Positions 37,388 through 46,524 are shown, counted from the stretch's first letter. The stretch is DNA of 64,000 nucleotides from Lysinibacillus pakistanensis (GCF_030123245.1 NZ_CP126101.1:1486501-1550500); one strand, 5' to 3'. Numbers and translations: made by a program. The notes: generated by a model from the sequence alone, not told the origin.

Positions 37388-37960
37388 ATGCAATTTATAA
37401 GGTTTTTTACTGAATTTATAAAACATCCAAAAAATATCGGTGCTGTTTCACCTAGTTCTAAAAAATTAGCTAAAAAAATAGTTGAAGCTATTTGCTTTAA
37501 AAAGGCACAATGTATTGTTGAGCTTGGTCCTGGCACAGGCTCCTTTACGAAAGAATTAATGAAAAGAAAAGCGCATACTACTAAGCTAATACTCATTGAA
37601 AATAATACCGTTTTTTATAATAAGCTACGTCAACAATATGAGCATGAGCCAAATGTTATCATAATCTACGGCTCTGCTGAGAATTTAGGGTTGTATATGA
37701 AGAATTTAAATATCGAAACAATCGACTATATTGTATCGGGTTTGCCTTTTACATCCTTAAATCCAGTCGTTGCTTCACGAATATTACAAAATGTGAAAGA
37801 GTGTTTAGAGGAAGGGGAATTTATTACATTCCAATATTCACTAGTTAAGAAATCATTTATCCATCAATTTTTTGATACTATTACGCATGAAAAAGTGTGG
37901 ATTAATCTTCCACCAGCCTATGTACTAAACTGTAGACAGGGAACGAAGAGGGTTAGTTAG
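37388..37960 (+). CDS. SAM-dependent methyltransferase (phospholipid N-methyltransferase-like)
   Basis: This protein of 190 residues has the SAM motif CIVELGPGTGSFTKEL (about 44-59), an acidic ribose-binding Glu in LILIENN, and GLPFTSLNP in the motif IV position. The N-terminal TEFIKHPKNIGAVSPSSKKL is typical of PmtA-like/KsgA-like proteins that methylate phosphatidylethanolamine. GGGGAG precedes the ATG at seven bases. The DedA gene starts right after its stop. A lipid-modifying role would suit the context; rRNA dimethylase is the alternative, but the protein is too short for it. Confidence 0.75.
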   Translation: MQFIRFFTEFIKHPKNIGAVSPSSKKLAKKIVEAICFKKAQCIVELGPGTGSFTKELMKRKAHTTKLILIENNTVFYNKLRQQYEHEPNVIIIYGSAENLGLYMKNLNIETIDYIVSGLPFTSLNPVVASRILQNVKECLEEGEFITFQYSLVKKSFIHQFFDTITHEKVWINLPPAYVLNCRQGTKRVS

Positions 37961-38548
37961 ATGGGATTGAATGAGTTATTATCCTTTATAGAGCAATACG
38001 GTTATTGGGCATTGTTTTTCAGTCTCTGGCTAGGCATAGTGGGGATGCCGCTTCCAGATGAGATGATTGTAATGAGTGGTGGATTTTTAGGTTCCATGGA
38101 AAAAATGTCGGTCTTGAAAGCCTTTATCCTAACGTATCTAGGTGTAGTATCTGGATTGTCTTTAGGGTATTTCCTAGGGAAAGGATTTGGCCATAAAATA
38201 GTAGATAAATTGCTGAAAAAGAAAAAGGCTAAGTATTTAGTAAAGTCCAAGGAGCTAATAGATAAATACGGACATTTTGCTTTAGTTATCAGCTATTTTA
38301 TACCAATAGTTAGACATATTATTCCTTACTTAGTTGGCATGAATAAGATGCCCTTTCTAAAATATGCGATGTATTCCTACACAACAGGTTTTATTTGGAC
38401 ATTGCTGTATTTTACACTTGGGTTATTCTTTGGCAAGCATATTGAGTATATATCTGATCTAGCAACACGTTATGGTATTTATTTTGGGATATTTGTTGCT
38501 ATAGTAGGTTGTTTGTATTATTGGTATATACGAAAATTTAAAAGATAG
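37961..38548 (+). CDS. DedA-family membrane protein
   Basis: This protein of 195 residues carries the DedA/SNARE-associated domain: the re-entrant region LPDEMIVMSGGFLG, GYFLGKGFG, and the conserved FIPIVRHIIPYLVGMNKM. There are about five hydrophobic segments. DedA proteins flip or recycle lipid carriers and phospholipids. The start codon directly abuts the methyltransferase stop, so the two are coupled. Confidence 0.9.
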   Translation: MGLNELLSFIEQYGYWALFFSLWLGIVGMPLPDEMIVMSGGFLGSMEKMSVLKAFILTYLGVVSGLSLGYFLGKGFGHKIVDKLLKKKKAKYLVKSKELIDKYGHFALVISYFIPIVRHIIPYLVGMNKMPFLKYAMYSYTTGFIWTLLYFTLGLFFGKHIEYISDLATRYGIYFGIFVAIVGCLYYWYIRKFKR

Positions 38549-38589
38549 TTAGAATTAGGAATCATAATGATTGAAATTGGTGGGATTGG

Positions 38590-39291
38590 ATGACGAAAGA
38601 AACAATACTGATTGTAGATGATGAGAAGGAAATTAGAAATCTTATCGCTATTTATTTAAAAAATGAAGGCTACCATGTACTAGAGGCTGGTGATGGAGAA
38701 CAAGGCTTAACTTTGTTAAGAAAGCATAAGGTACATCTCATAGTTTTAGATATTATGATGCCGAAGATAGATGGAATTGAGATGTGTATGAAAGTTAGAG
38801 AAATAGAAGAAATGCCCATTATCATGCTATCAGCGAAGTCACAGGATATGGATAAAATCGTTGGGTTAACGTTAGGGGCAGATGATTATGTAACAAAGCC
38901 CTTCAACCCCTTAGAGCTTATGGCACGCATTAAATCCCAGCTTCGCAGATACATAAAAATGAATCGACACGATACAATGAACGAAAATGAGATAGAGATT
39001 GGAGATATGCGCATAAATACTGCTACTCATGAGGTGATTGTCAATAATGAAAAAGTAAAGCTTACCCCAAGGGAGTTTTCCATTCTTGAATTACTTGCGA
39101 GAAATCAAGGTATGGTGATGAGCGCTGAGCAAATTTATGAAAAGGTTTGGAAGGAAGAGGCAATCCAATCTGAAAATACAGTAATGGTACATATCCGAAA
39201 AATACGAGAAAGGGTTGAGACCAATCCTAGAAATCCTCAATATATTAAAACTGTATGGGGAGTAGGTTATAAAATTGAAAAGGATCAGTAA
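38590..39291 (+). CDS. OmpR/PhoB-family response regulator (VanR-like)
   Basis: This protein of 233 residues has a receiver with acidic pocket DDEKE, phospho-Asp in LIVLDIMMPKIDG, and Lys in VTKPFNP. The winged-helix output domain ends YIKTVWGVGYKI. It is followed by its kinase with a 17-base overlap. It likely controls its own operon through the TTAAGAAA repeats at 37295-37336. Confidence 0.94.
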   Translation: MTKETILIVDDEKEIRNLIAIYLKNEGYHVLEAGDGEQGLTLLRKHKVHLIVLDIMMPKIDGIEMCMKVREIEEMPIIMLSAKSQDMDKIVGLTLGADDYVTKPFNPLELMARIKSQLRRYIKMNRHDTMNENEIEIGDMRINTATHEVIVNNEKVKLTPREFSILELLARNQGMVMSAEQIYEKVWKEEAIQSENTVMVHIRKIRERVETNPRNPQYIKTVWGVGYKIEKDQ

Positions 39292-40789
39292 GCTTGCTTT
39301 CTACTTATTCACAAAAATCAAAATGCTCATTATAAAAGCCATCACAAAGGTGCGTCAAAGCCTTAGAATTCAGTTATTAACCACCTTTATTTTCTGTGCC
39401 TTTCTAGGGCTAATTGTTGCAAGAGCTTCACTTCCTCTCTTTGGAAATATGAATGAGAGAACTACTATTGACTATAACCCAGGCATGCAGCAAATTCATT
39501 ATCAGGTACAGCATGTAGTAGACAGAGCCATCAACGACAATAGTATTGAAGCCTTAAGACAATTGATTGAGGATGAAAATGTCATGCTTGAAATGAAGCA
39601 GAGTGCATTAAAAGTATTAGTGACAGATGAGAGCGGAAAGGTGCTGTATAAGACAAAGCAAGCTGAGGAGGAACAAATTAATTTACATAATAAGATAGGG
39701 CGTGTAATGGAATTTGCTATTATTCAGCCACTCAATGCACAGACGATTGAGCAATCACGACAAGAATATATTACCTTTTACCCAATAACGATTGAGGATA
39801 AAAATTTATATTTATTTGTTAGTGGTATTCCACAAGGGGTATTGTATACAAGTACAACGGAGGGGGGGCCGATTCCTTACTTTATTGCGATTGCTGTTTT
39901 TACTTTATCTTTCTTTTATTTAACAAAACGAAAAATGAAACAAATTGAGGCACTGGCAAAGGGGGTTATGGAAATCGCTAAAGGAAACCTTGGCTATCGA
40001 GTAAAGAAAAAAGGTATCGATGAAATCGCATTATTAACAGAGAACGTCAATCATATGGCTGAAGCAATCATGACCAATATCGAAATGGAACGAAGGATTG
40101 AACAACAAAAAAATGAATTAATTACAAATGTATCACACGACTTACGGACACCGCTAACCTCGATAATGGGCTACTTACGATTGTTAAGAGAGGGGAGATA
40201 TGAAACAAAGGAGCAATATGATGAATATCTAAAAATCGCATTTTCAAAATCCGAGCAGTTGAAAAATTTGATTGATGATTTATTTGAATATACGAAGCTA
40301 ACGAATGAAAATATCGTTATGGGGAAACAAGAGGTTTGCATCAATGAGCTACTCGATCAATTAATAGAGGAGCTGATTCCACAAGCAGAGGAAAACAATC
40401 GGTCATTCGCCAAACATTTTTCGGAGGAACGGATCTTTGCTTCTATTGATACGGAAAAAATGGTCAGAGTTTTTGATAATTTACTTATGAATGCCATTAA
40501 ATATTGCTCAGGTAGCGGTCAAATTTTGGTTTCCCTTGCGCAAAAAGAAGGGCATGTAATAATTGCTATCGCGAATGAGAGTGATGAATTTACATCAGAA
40601 GAGCTGGTAAATTTATTTGAGCGATTTTATAAAAAAGACCAATCAAGAACAAATGTCGCAGAAGGCTCAGGACTTGGCCTTGCCATTGCTAAAAGTATTG
40701 TCGAACTACATGATGGCAACATTCATGCAAAGTATTCAGATAAGATGTTACATTTTATCATCACATTGCCTGCTAAAGCTGCTGAATAG
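39275..40789 (+). CDS. Sensor histidine kinase (VanS-like)
   Basis: This protein of 504 residues has a helix at about 32-52, an extracytoplasmic domain to about 200, and a second helix at about 203-222. HAMP (about 225-280) is followed by the phospho-His in NVSHDLRTPLTS and the ATPase boxes NLLMNAIKY, FYKKDQSR and GSGLGLAI. It starts at TTG 39275 inside the regulator gene, a frequent arrangement. The operon links a lipid methyltransferase and DedA to this envelope sensor, suggesting a response to cationic peptides or glycopeptide-like stress. That link is inferred. Confidence 0.92.
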   Translation: MKRISKLAFYLFTKIKMLIIKAITKVRQSLRIQLLTTFIFCAFLGLIVARASLPLFGNMNERTTIDYNPGMQQIHYQVQHVVDRAINDNSIEALRQLIEDENVMLEMKQSALKVLVTDESGKVLYKTKQAEEEQINLHNKIGRVMEFAIIQPLNAQTIEQSRQEYITFYPITIEDKNLYLFVSGIPQGVLYTSTTEGGPIPYFIAIAVFTLSFFYLTKRKMKQIEALAKGVMEIAKGNLGYRVKKKGIDEIALLTENVNHMAEAIMTNIEMERRIEQQKNELITNVSHDLRTPLTSIMGYLRLLREGRYETKEQYDEYLKIAFSKSEQLKNLIDDLFEYTKLTNENIVMGKQEVCINELLDQLIEELIPQAEENNRSFAKHFSEERIFASIDTEKMVRVFDNLLMNAIKYCSGSGQILVSLAQKEGHVIIAIANESDEFTSEELVNLFERFYKKDQSRTNVAEGSGLGLAIAKSIVELHDGNIHAKYSDKMLHFIITLPAKAAE

Positions 40790-41078
40790 TAATCGTGTGT
40801 TGGTGAGGTACATTATAAGTTAGCAATTCATTTATTTTTGTTAAGATATGTGCATCTTTGATCAAAATTTGAAGCTCTGTCTGTTTATATTGTCGCTGAA
40901 ACTCAAAAATGTAGTCAATGATAATTTGTAAGTTAAGGCTGTTTTTAATTTCGATTTCCACAAAAAACGGTAGTGTCATTTGAGGATGTATAGAGCAACC
41001 GCCTCGACGAATCCAAATGGCTTTATCGACATAGTAACGAATCGGTAGCTGGCGATTACTTGCGATTAATATATCCAT
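40773..41078 (-). CDS. Hypothetical protein, 101 residues
   Basis: It has an excellent ribosome site (AAAGGAG, six-base spacer, ATG). The protein is soluble with alternating beta-like segments and has no domain I recognise. The 3' end overlaps the convergent kinase gene by 17 bases. The ribosome site and the absence of a competing gene on the other strand make it likely to be real. Confidence 0.65.
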   Translation of the reverse strand: MDILIASNRQLPIRYYVDKAIWIRRGGCSIHPQMTLPFFVEIEIKNSLNLQIIIDYIFEFQRQYKQTELQILIKDAHILTKINELLTYNVPHQHTITIQQL

Positions 41079-41258
41079 GTACTACTCCTTTATATGGCGT
41101 ATTAATAAAAGCGTAATGGAAATGAGGTAAATCGTCAAAAGATAACGATTTGGATAGGAAAAAAGAAACCATATTCATGCGAGAGCTTAAATTTTGTCGA
41201 ATACAATAGGAAATCTTAGTTTTGAGGGTGGTCTTGCCTAATTGAGGAGAAAATATGC

Positions 41259-41330
41259 ATGGTTGACCAGTATTCATGCTGGATAGAAGGCTACTTGTAC
41301 TTAATAGAAAATGGTTTAAAAGCAATCTGA
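41259..41330 (+). CDS. Possible 23-residue peptide gene
   Basis: ATG at 41259 lies nine bases after GAGGAG and encodes MVDQYSCWIEGYLYLIENG plus four more residues. The stop TGA overlaps the first stem bases of a terminator. No other plus-strand gene explains that terminator. The peptide is rich in aromatic residues and contains one cysteine. It could be a small protein or simply part of a non-coding RNA. Confidence 0.35.
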   Translation: MVDQYSCWIEGYLYLIENGLKAI

Positions 41331-41359
41331 GCTGTTCCCATGTCGAACAGCTCCTTTTT
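41329..41359 (+). terminator. Rho-independent terminator
   Basis: GAGCTGTTC pairs with GAACAGCTC (9 bp, 7-base loop), followed by CTTTTT. It could also serve the LysR gene on the other strand. Confidence 0.75.
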
Positions 41360-41370
41360 GAAATGAGATT

Positions 41371-42249
41371 TTACATCGATGGGTAGTCATATGCATCGAT
41401 TGCTTCAAGGAAATCTTTTAGAACAGGTGATTGTACTTCATCATTGCGATAGATAAACCAAGTGGGCACTTGAGCTTGCTTTGTTGTTAGTATGTGCAGG
41501 GATAAAGATTGTGTTTTCATATATTTTTGAGCAATTGCCCTTGGTAATAAGGTTACACCTAGTCCCGCAGCAACACAGCCAATGATTCCATCAAGTGTGC
41601 CAAACTCCATACGATTTTGTGGACGCACTCCATCCTCATGCAACCAGTGCTCTAAAATGGCTCGATAGGAGCAACCATTGCGAAAAGTAATCAAGGTACT
41701 TTTTTCTAAATCTCGTAAGCTTTCAATCTGCCTATACTTGCTGGATGAAACGACTACTAGCTCCTCGCATACAAATTCCTTTGCAAGAATATTTTCCTTA
41801 TAAATTGGCCCTGTTACAAAGGCTCCATCTAATTCATAGTTTTCTAATCGTTCTATATTTTGCTGCGTTGGATTTGTTAGTATTGTAATATCTACCTGTT
41901 CATGGGCTTTATGAAAAGAGGTTAAAAGTCCGGGTAAGTGAAGTGCTGCAGTTGTTTCCATAGAACCTATACGTAGTAGACCCCTTTGCTCATGTGGGTT
42001 TTGTAGGATTTCAAAGGATTTCTCATAGAGATGTAGCATTTTTAATACCATCTCATAAAATTGTTCTCCCTTGGGTGTTAAGCGGATACCTCGATGTCCA
42101 CGATAAAAAAATATTGTCTGATACATGGTCTCAAGATTTTGTATTTTCATAGAGATATTGGATTGTGTGTAATTAAGTGCTTCAGCAGCTTTCGAAAAGC
42201 TACCAGTTTGCACGACTGTCCGAAAAATAGAGAGATCATTCATATTCAT
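41371..42249 (-). CDS. LysR-family transcriptional regulator
   Basis: This protein of 292 residues has a helix-turn-helix at about 2-60 (SFSKAAEALNYTQSNISMKI) followed by the effector domain. The ATG at 42249 follows GGTGG at five bases; an upstream GTG overlaps that site. It is divergent from an MFS gene, as in the first pair at 13826-16040. The AT-rich palindrome AATAAATTTATT (42288-42299) in the shared promoter region is a candidate binding site. Confidence 0.9.
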   Translation of the reverse strand: MNMNDLSIFRTVVQTGSFSKAAEALNYTQSNISMKIQNLETMYQTIFFYRGHRGIRLTPKGEQFYEMVLKMLHLYEKSFEILQNPHEQRGLLRIGSMETTAALHLPGLLTSFHKAHEQVDITILTNPTQQNIERLENYELDGAFVTGPIYKENILAKEFVCEELVVVSSSKYRQIESLRDLEKSTLITFRNGCSYRAILEHWLHEDGVRPQNRMEFGTLDGIIGCVAAGLGVTLLPRAIAQKYMKTQSLSLHILTTKQAQVPTWFIYRNDEVQSPVLKDFLEAIDAYDYPSM

Positions 42250-42351
42250 ATATTCCACCAGCCATCAATTTATTTGATATCTATTATAATAAATTTATTC
42301 TATTTGTGATACCTTAATTTTCGTTATAGTGAGGATGAGGGGAGGGGAATT

Positions 42352-43533
42352 ATGAATAAGCAAACATTTGAATATTTAATTGGAGGCATATTCGCATTAG
42401 TGATTGCTATGGGGATTGGACGATTCTCTTATACAGTGATATTGCCATATATGCAAGAAACCTTTGCCTTTAGTCGAGCAACAGCAGGTTTCTTAGCCAC
42501 TAGTAATTATCTAGGTTACTTAGTAGGGGCATTGGTAGCTGGTCGTTTACAACTAGCAGATAAGCGTATTCCTTTTTTACAAATAGCACTTGTCATGAGT
42601 ATTTTGACAACAGCTTTCATGGGCTTTACAGATACCATTATGGTCTGGTATGTACTCCGGTTTCTTTCAGGCGTAATGAGCGCGTTTATCTTTGTAGTTG
42701 CTGCTAGCCTAGTGCTTGATCAATTAGCAAGAAAGGGCAAAGCACATTTATCTGGTCTTTTTTATAGTGGTGTAGGGATAGGTATTGCCTTAAGTGCGAT
42801 TATTGTATCTCCCATTCATGCTATTTTTAATTGGAATGGAACATGGATTGCCTTAGCACTATTTTGTATCATATTGTTTATTTTCATTATAATTTTTATA
42901 AAACCTGTTACACCCAGTGCTCAACAAAAGGGGAGTACAGCCAAAGCTTCACCGAAGGCACCTCCTGCAATATGGATGAAATGGCTGATTATTGCCTATA
43001 GCTTAGAGGGGCTAGGCTATATTGTTACAGGGACATTCATCGTATCCATTGCAGAAGAGTCTACAAGTTTTCATGGTGACGCTGCATTTGTATGGTTTGT
43101 TGTTGGAGTTGCAGCAATTCCATCGTGCATTGTTTGGTCAAAACTGGCACAGCGCTATGGTTATGTTAGAACATTATTGATTTCCATGCTATTTCAAGGG
43201 CTTGGCATTGTATTACCAGCCTTTGCAACAAATACAATAACACTTTATATAAGTGCCTTTATTTTTGGGGCAACCTTTATGGGCATTACCACAGTTGCAA
43301 CAACATTAGCGAGACAAATATCACCAGTAAATAGCCATCAAATATTAGGATATTTAACTGCTGGGTATGCCCTGGGACAAATGATTGGTCCTTCACTAGC
43401 AGGAGCATTAGCCAATTATACAAACAGCTACCAATATGCATTGTTTGGCGCAACAGCCGTTATCGTAGTTGGGGCCTTATGCCTTATTAGCGGATTAAAA
43501 TATGAAAAAATTAGTTCTCTGGAAACACTTTGA
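42352..43533 (+). CDS. YbfB/YjiJ-family MFS transporter
   Basis: This protein of 393 residues has about 12 helices. It shares length and many blocks with the transporter at 14838 (AMGIGRFSYT, GFLATSNYLGYLVGAL, EGLGYIVTGTF). GAGGGGAGGGG precedes the ATG. The substrate is unknown. It is likely controlled by the divergent LysR regulator. Confidence 0.87.
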   Translation: MNKQTFEYLIGGIFALVIAMGIGRFSYTVILPYMQETFAFSRATAGFLATSNYLGYLVGALVAGRLQLADKRIPFLQIALVMSILTTAFMGFTDTIMVWYVLRFLSGVMSAFIFVVAASLVLDQLARKGKAHLSGLFYSGVGIGIALSAIIVSPIHAIFNWNGTWIALALFCIILFIFIIIFIKPVTPSAQQKGSTAKASPKAPPAIWMKWLIIAYSLEGLGYIVTGTFIVSIAEESTSFHGDAAFVWFVVGVAAIPSCIVWSKLAQRYGYVRTLLISMLFQGLGIVLPAFATNTITLYISAFIFGATFMGITTVATTLARQISPVNSHQILGYLTAGYALGQMIGPSLAGALANYTNSYQYALFGATAVIVVGALCLISGLKYEKISSLETL

Positions 43534-43614
43534 AATCTTGCTATTTCATTTACCTTTTTATAAAATACTCATCTTTTATAGTATGATAAAAAAATAAATG
43601 ATTGGAGAATATGG

Positions 43615-44301
43615 ATGCATCAACAAATAAGAGAACAACTTATAAATTTAGCTGACCAGGATTATCAAAAGTTTTCGTCCTCACTTATCCCAAATTGCCA
43701 AAATATTTTAGGTGTTCGGTTACCAGAGCTTCGAAAAATAGCTAAAAACATAGCCAAGGAAGATTGGCAGAACTATTTAACAGCCGCGAGTGATGAATTT
43801 TTTGAAGAAGTGATGCTACAAGGAATGGTCATTGGTTATGTAAAGACAAATAGTGAGGAGCGTCTTTCCTATGTGGCTTCATTTGTTCCGAAAATTGATA
43901 ATTGGTCAGTATGTGATAGTTTTTGTACAGGCTTAAAATTTACAAAGGAAAATCAAGAGCAAGTATGGGTATTTTTACAGCCTTATTTTTCTTCCAATAA
44001 AGAATATGAGGTACGTTTTGGAGTAGTCATGCTATTAAATTATTTTATCGATCATCAATATATACAATGCGTTTTAAACATAATCAATGCTATAAAGCAT
44101 GAAGGGTATTATGTTAAAATGGCTGTTGCATGGGCTATTTCAATTTGTTATGTTAAAAATCCTCTTGTAACAATGAACTATTTAAGAAACAATTCACTGG
44201 ATGATTTTACTTATCACAAAGCATTACAAAAAATTACAGAATCTAACCGAGTGGAAAAAGAGGGTAAAAATTTAATCCGACAAATGAAGCGGAAAATATA
44301 G
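43615..44301 (+). CDS. DNA alkylation repair protein (AlkD-like HEAT repeat glycosylase)
   Basis: This protein of 228 residues consists of HEAT-like helical repeats. The AlkD family pattern includes GVRLPELRKIAK near residue 33, NWSVCDSFC near 100 with its conserved Trp and Asp, and YVKMAVAWAIS near 165. Such enzymes remove N3- and N7-alkylated purines without base flipping. It stands upstream of the convergent SPL/Ada genes, so alkylation repair functions cluster here. Confidence 0.85.
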   Translation: MHQQIREQLINLADQDYQKFSSSLIPNCQNILGVRLPELRKIAKNIAKEDWQNYLTAASDEFFEEVMLQGMVIGYVKTNSEERLSYVASFVPKIDNWSVCDSFCTGLKFTKENQEQVWVFLQPYFSSNKEYEVRFGVVMLLNYFIDHQYIQCVLNIINAIKHEGYYVKMAVAWAISICYVKNPLVTMNYLRNNSLDDFTYHKALQKITESNRVEKEGKNLIRQMKRKI

Positions 44302-44320
44302 TCTATTTAAATTAAGTAAA

Positions 44321-44355
44321 GCCATTGTAGGGATAGCCTCTACAATGGCATTTTT
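44321..44355. terminator. Terminator between convergent repair genes
   Basis: A perfect 10-bp stem GCCATTGTAG/CTACAATGGC with a 9-base loop is followed by ATTTTTG. Confidence 0.8.
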
Positions 44356-44356
44356 G

Positions 44357-45175
44357 TTATGGCTCAAATCCAGATTGACTAATATAAATCTGATTTTTAG
44401 GAAAAACCTCTAAAAAGCGCGTATATACTTTTTGATAGGCTTGCGGTGTGTACCATTCTTCCAAGCCTAGCTCATTATACTTTTCCTTTATACCTATTTT
44501 TTCAGTTCTTTTCCCTGCATTACCATCACCCATAAAATAATCATCTATACAAATTCTATTGACAATATGCTGTAATTTATATGGAAAGCATTCGCTACTC
44601 GGTAATACAGGGGCAATTGCTACTTGAGTGGGTATTCCGGCAGCTACTAGCTTTTCTACTGCTTGTAATCGTGCTTGGATTGGTGGTGCCTGTGGAGTAA
44701 ACTGTTTCCGAATAGTCTCTATATCAGTTTCAATTGTCATACTAACCCTGACGTGATTGTTTAACCGCTGTAATAAATCAATATCTCTACAAATAAGAGG
44801 GCTCCGCGTTTGGACAAGTAAAAAATCAGGAGGGTCTTCAACCATGACTTCTAATAATGATCTAGTTATTTTTTCTCTATACTCGATGGGTTGATAGGGA
44901 TCTGTACTAGATGACATAAAAATTGTGACTTTTCCTTTTGTTTTTGCTTTATGAAGCTCTTTAGCAAGTAATGATGCAGCATTTTTCTTGATATCTACCC
45001 AATCACCCCATTCTTCATGGCGAAAAAGCGAGACGGGCATCTGGCGTACATAGCAATAAGAGCAGCCAAAGGAACAGCCTGTATATGGATTTAAGGAATG
45101 TGTATAGCCTGAAAGAAACCCTGTACCTTTATTAAGGAGGGTCTTTGAGTCTTTATAGCTTACATTTTGTTTCAT
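44357..45175 (-). CDS. Radical SAM protein, SPL (spore photoproduct lyase)-like family
   Basis: This protein of 272 residues has the cluster motif CSFGCSYC (CxxxCxxC) at about 32-39, preceded by LNPYTGC, and SSSTDPYQPIE near residue 88. This is the SPL-like group often named Rv2578c-type, related to but distinct from true SplB, which has different spacing. A 4Fe-4S cluster cleaves S-adenosylmethionine to start radical chemistry; the substrate is unknown. It follows adaB by about 32 bases and probably belongs to the ada operon. Confidence 0.82.
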   Translation of the reverse strand: MKQNVSYKDSKTLLNKGTGFLSGYTHSLNPYTGCSFGCSYCYVRQMPVSLFRHEEWGDWVDIKKNAASLLAKELHKAKTKGKVTIFMSSSTDPYQPIEYREKITRSLLEVMVEDPPDFLLVQTRSPLICRDIDLLQRLNNHVRVSMTIETDIETIRKQFTPQAPPIQARLQAVEKLVAAGIPTQVAIAPVLPSSECFPYKLQHIVNRICIDDYFMGDGNAGKRTEKIGIKEKYNELGLEEWYTPQAYQKVYTRFLEVFPKNQIYISQSGFEP

Positions 45176-45207
45176 TCGATTAACTCTCCTTTACGTAAAA
45201 TCACCAT

Positions 45208-45720
45208 TTACAATTGGGCATTCAATTTCTCCAGCTCCAACAGCTTTTTCTTCATTTCAAGCCCTCCACGATAGCCTGTTAATGTGCCATTTTTTCCTAC
45301 TATGCGATGGCAAGGAACAGCTAGTAAAATTGGATTTGCACCAATAGCTGCACCAACGGCACGAACTGCTGCTGGCTTATTAATATAGTGGGCAATATCT
45401 GAATAGGTCTTTGTTTGTCCATAGGGAATTTCATTTAATGCTCTCCATACTAAAAGCTGAAACGGTGTACCCTTGTAATCAATAGGAAAAGTAAATGCTG
45501 TCCGTTTACCTTCAAGATATTCAATGATTTCATCACAATAAGAAGCGAGTAGGGCTGAATTTTCAACTAGCGTAGCTTTAGGATATTTTTTCTTACCCCA
45601 ATCACTTACTGCTGTAAAAGGTTGGTTTTGTGATCCAACGTATAAAAGATGCTTGGGCGTTGCTGCGATATAGAAATGCCAATCCTTATGTTGAAGTAGA
45701 GACCAATAAATGCTGTTCAT
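45208..45720 (-). CDS. adaB: Methylated-DNA--protein-cysteine methyltransferase
   Basis: This protein of 170 residues has the active site motif PCHRIVG and the C-terminal GYRGGLEMKK typical of Ogt/AdaB. It transfers a methyl group from O6-methylguanine to its own cysteine. The gene begins three bases after adaA, as in the B. subtilis ada operon. Confidence 0.92.
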   Translation of the reverse strand: MNSIYWSLLQHKDWHFYIAATPKHLLYVGSQNQPFTAVSDWGKKKYPKATLVENSALLASYCDEIIEYLEGKRTAFTFPIDYKGTPFQLLVWRALNEIPYGQTKTYSDIAHYINKPAAVRAVGAAIGANPILLAVPCHRIVGKNGTLTGYRGGLEMKKKLLELEKLNAQL

Positions 45721-45723
45721 TTT

Positions 45724-46350
45724 TCATTTCTCCTTTTTCTCGCACAATTGATAGAGTTTTCGATATTGTACTGGTGTGAAACCAAATTTATTTTTAAATA
45801 GGGTAATAAAGTAAGTTGAATTAGGGATACCTACACATATCGAAATATCTGCAATAGATTTATTTGTTTGAATCAAGTAGTTTTTAGCAGCGTCTAATCG
45901 GACATGTAGGATATATGCAGCAGGAGTAACCCCTTTAATCTTTTTAAATGTTCGATGTAAATGAAAGGGGCTTCCATGAGCAATCAATCCTAATAACTCA
46001 AGATTTAACTTTTCGGCGAAATTTTTGTCAATGTATTCAGTTACCTGAGCAACCCATTCACAATCAGGCAAGTTTTCATTTGTAGGCTTACAGCGTTTAC
46101 AAGGACGAAAGTTTTCATTGAGGGCTTGCTCTGCTGTTCGAAAAATTCGTACATTTTCTTTTTTAGGTACACGAGATTTACATGAAGGCTTACAAAAAAT
46201 TTTTGTCGTTTCGACAGCATAGAAAAATTTTTGATTGTATGTTGCGTCATTATGAATAATTGCTTGCCATCTTTCGTCTGTCATCATTTCTACATGATGT
46301 TTATTGCTAGTTCTATCCTGTGGTACTTCCTTGCTTTTTTTATCCTTCAT
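45724..46350 (-). CDS. adaA: Methylphosphotriester-DNA methyltransferase and AraC-type activator
   Basis: This protein of 208 residues has an N-terminal Ada zinc domain with four cysteines, FCKPSCKSR and RPCKRCKP. The first cysteine of the pattern takes the methyl group from DNA phosphotriesters. An AraC-type double helix-turn-helix follows (about 105-205). Methylation turns it into an activator of the ada genes. It has a longer N-terminus than B. subtilis AdaA if the ATG at 46350 is used; AAAGGG supports it. Confidence 0.92.
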   Translation of the reverse strand: MKDKKSKEVPQDRTSNKHHVEMMTDERWQAIIHNDATYNQKFFYAVETTKIFCKPSCKSRVPKKENVRIFRTAEQALNENFRPCKRCKPTNENLPDCEWVAQVTEYIDKNFAEKLNLELLGLIAHGSPFHLHRTFKKIKGVTPAAYILHVRLDAAKNYLIQTNKSIADISICVGIPNSTYFITLFKNKFGFTPVQYRKLYQLCEKKEK

Positions 46351-46487
46351 TGTGTTTTCACCCTTTTCTAATAAAAACAGTTCATATGCTTTCCTCCATG
46401 TTTTTGTACAACAAAGTATAACTGCATGTGAACGAAAACATAAGTCCTTTCTAACGTAATAGCAAGATATTGAAGTTTTTTAAGTCA

Positions 46488-46524
46488 ATAAAAAACCCTC
46501 TTTCGCTATAATGCAAAAGGGGGT
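46488..46524 (-). terminator. Terminator of the yitT-family gene
   Basis: On the minus strand ACCCCCTTT and AAAGAGGGT pair (one G.T), with an inner GC/GC step, followed by TTTTT. Confidence 0.75.

Noticed and set aside
41056..41325. Minus-strand frame of 89 codons
   Set aside because: It overlaps the start of the better supported 101-residue gene, has no ribosome site, and its sequence looks random.
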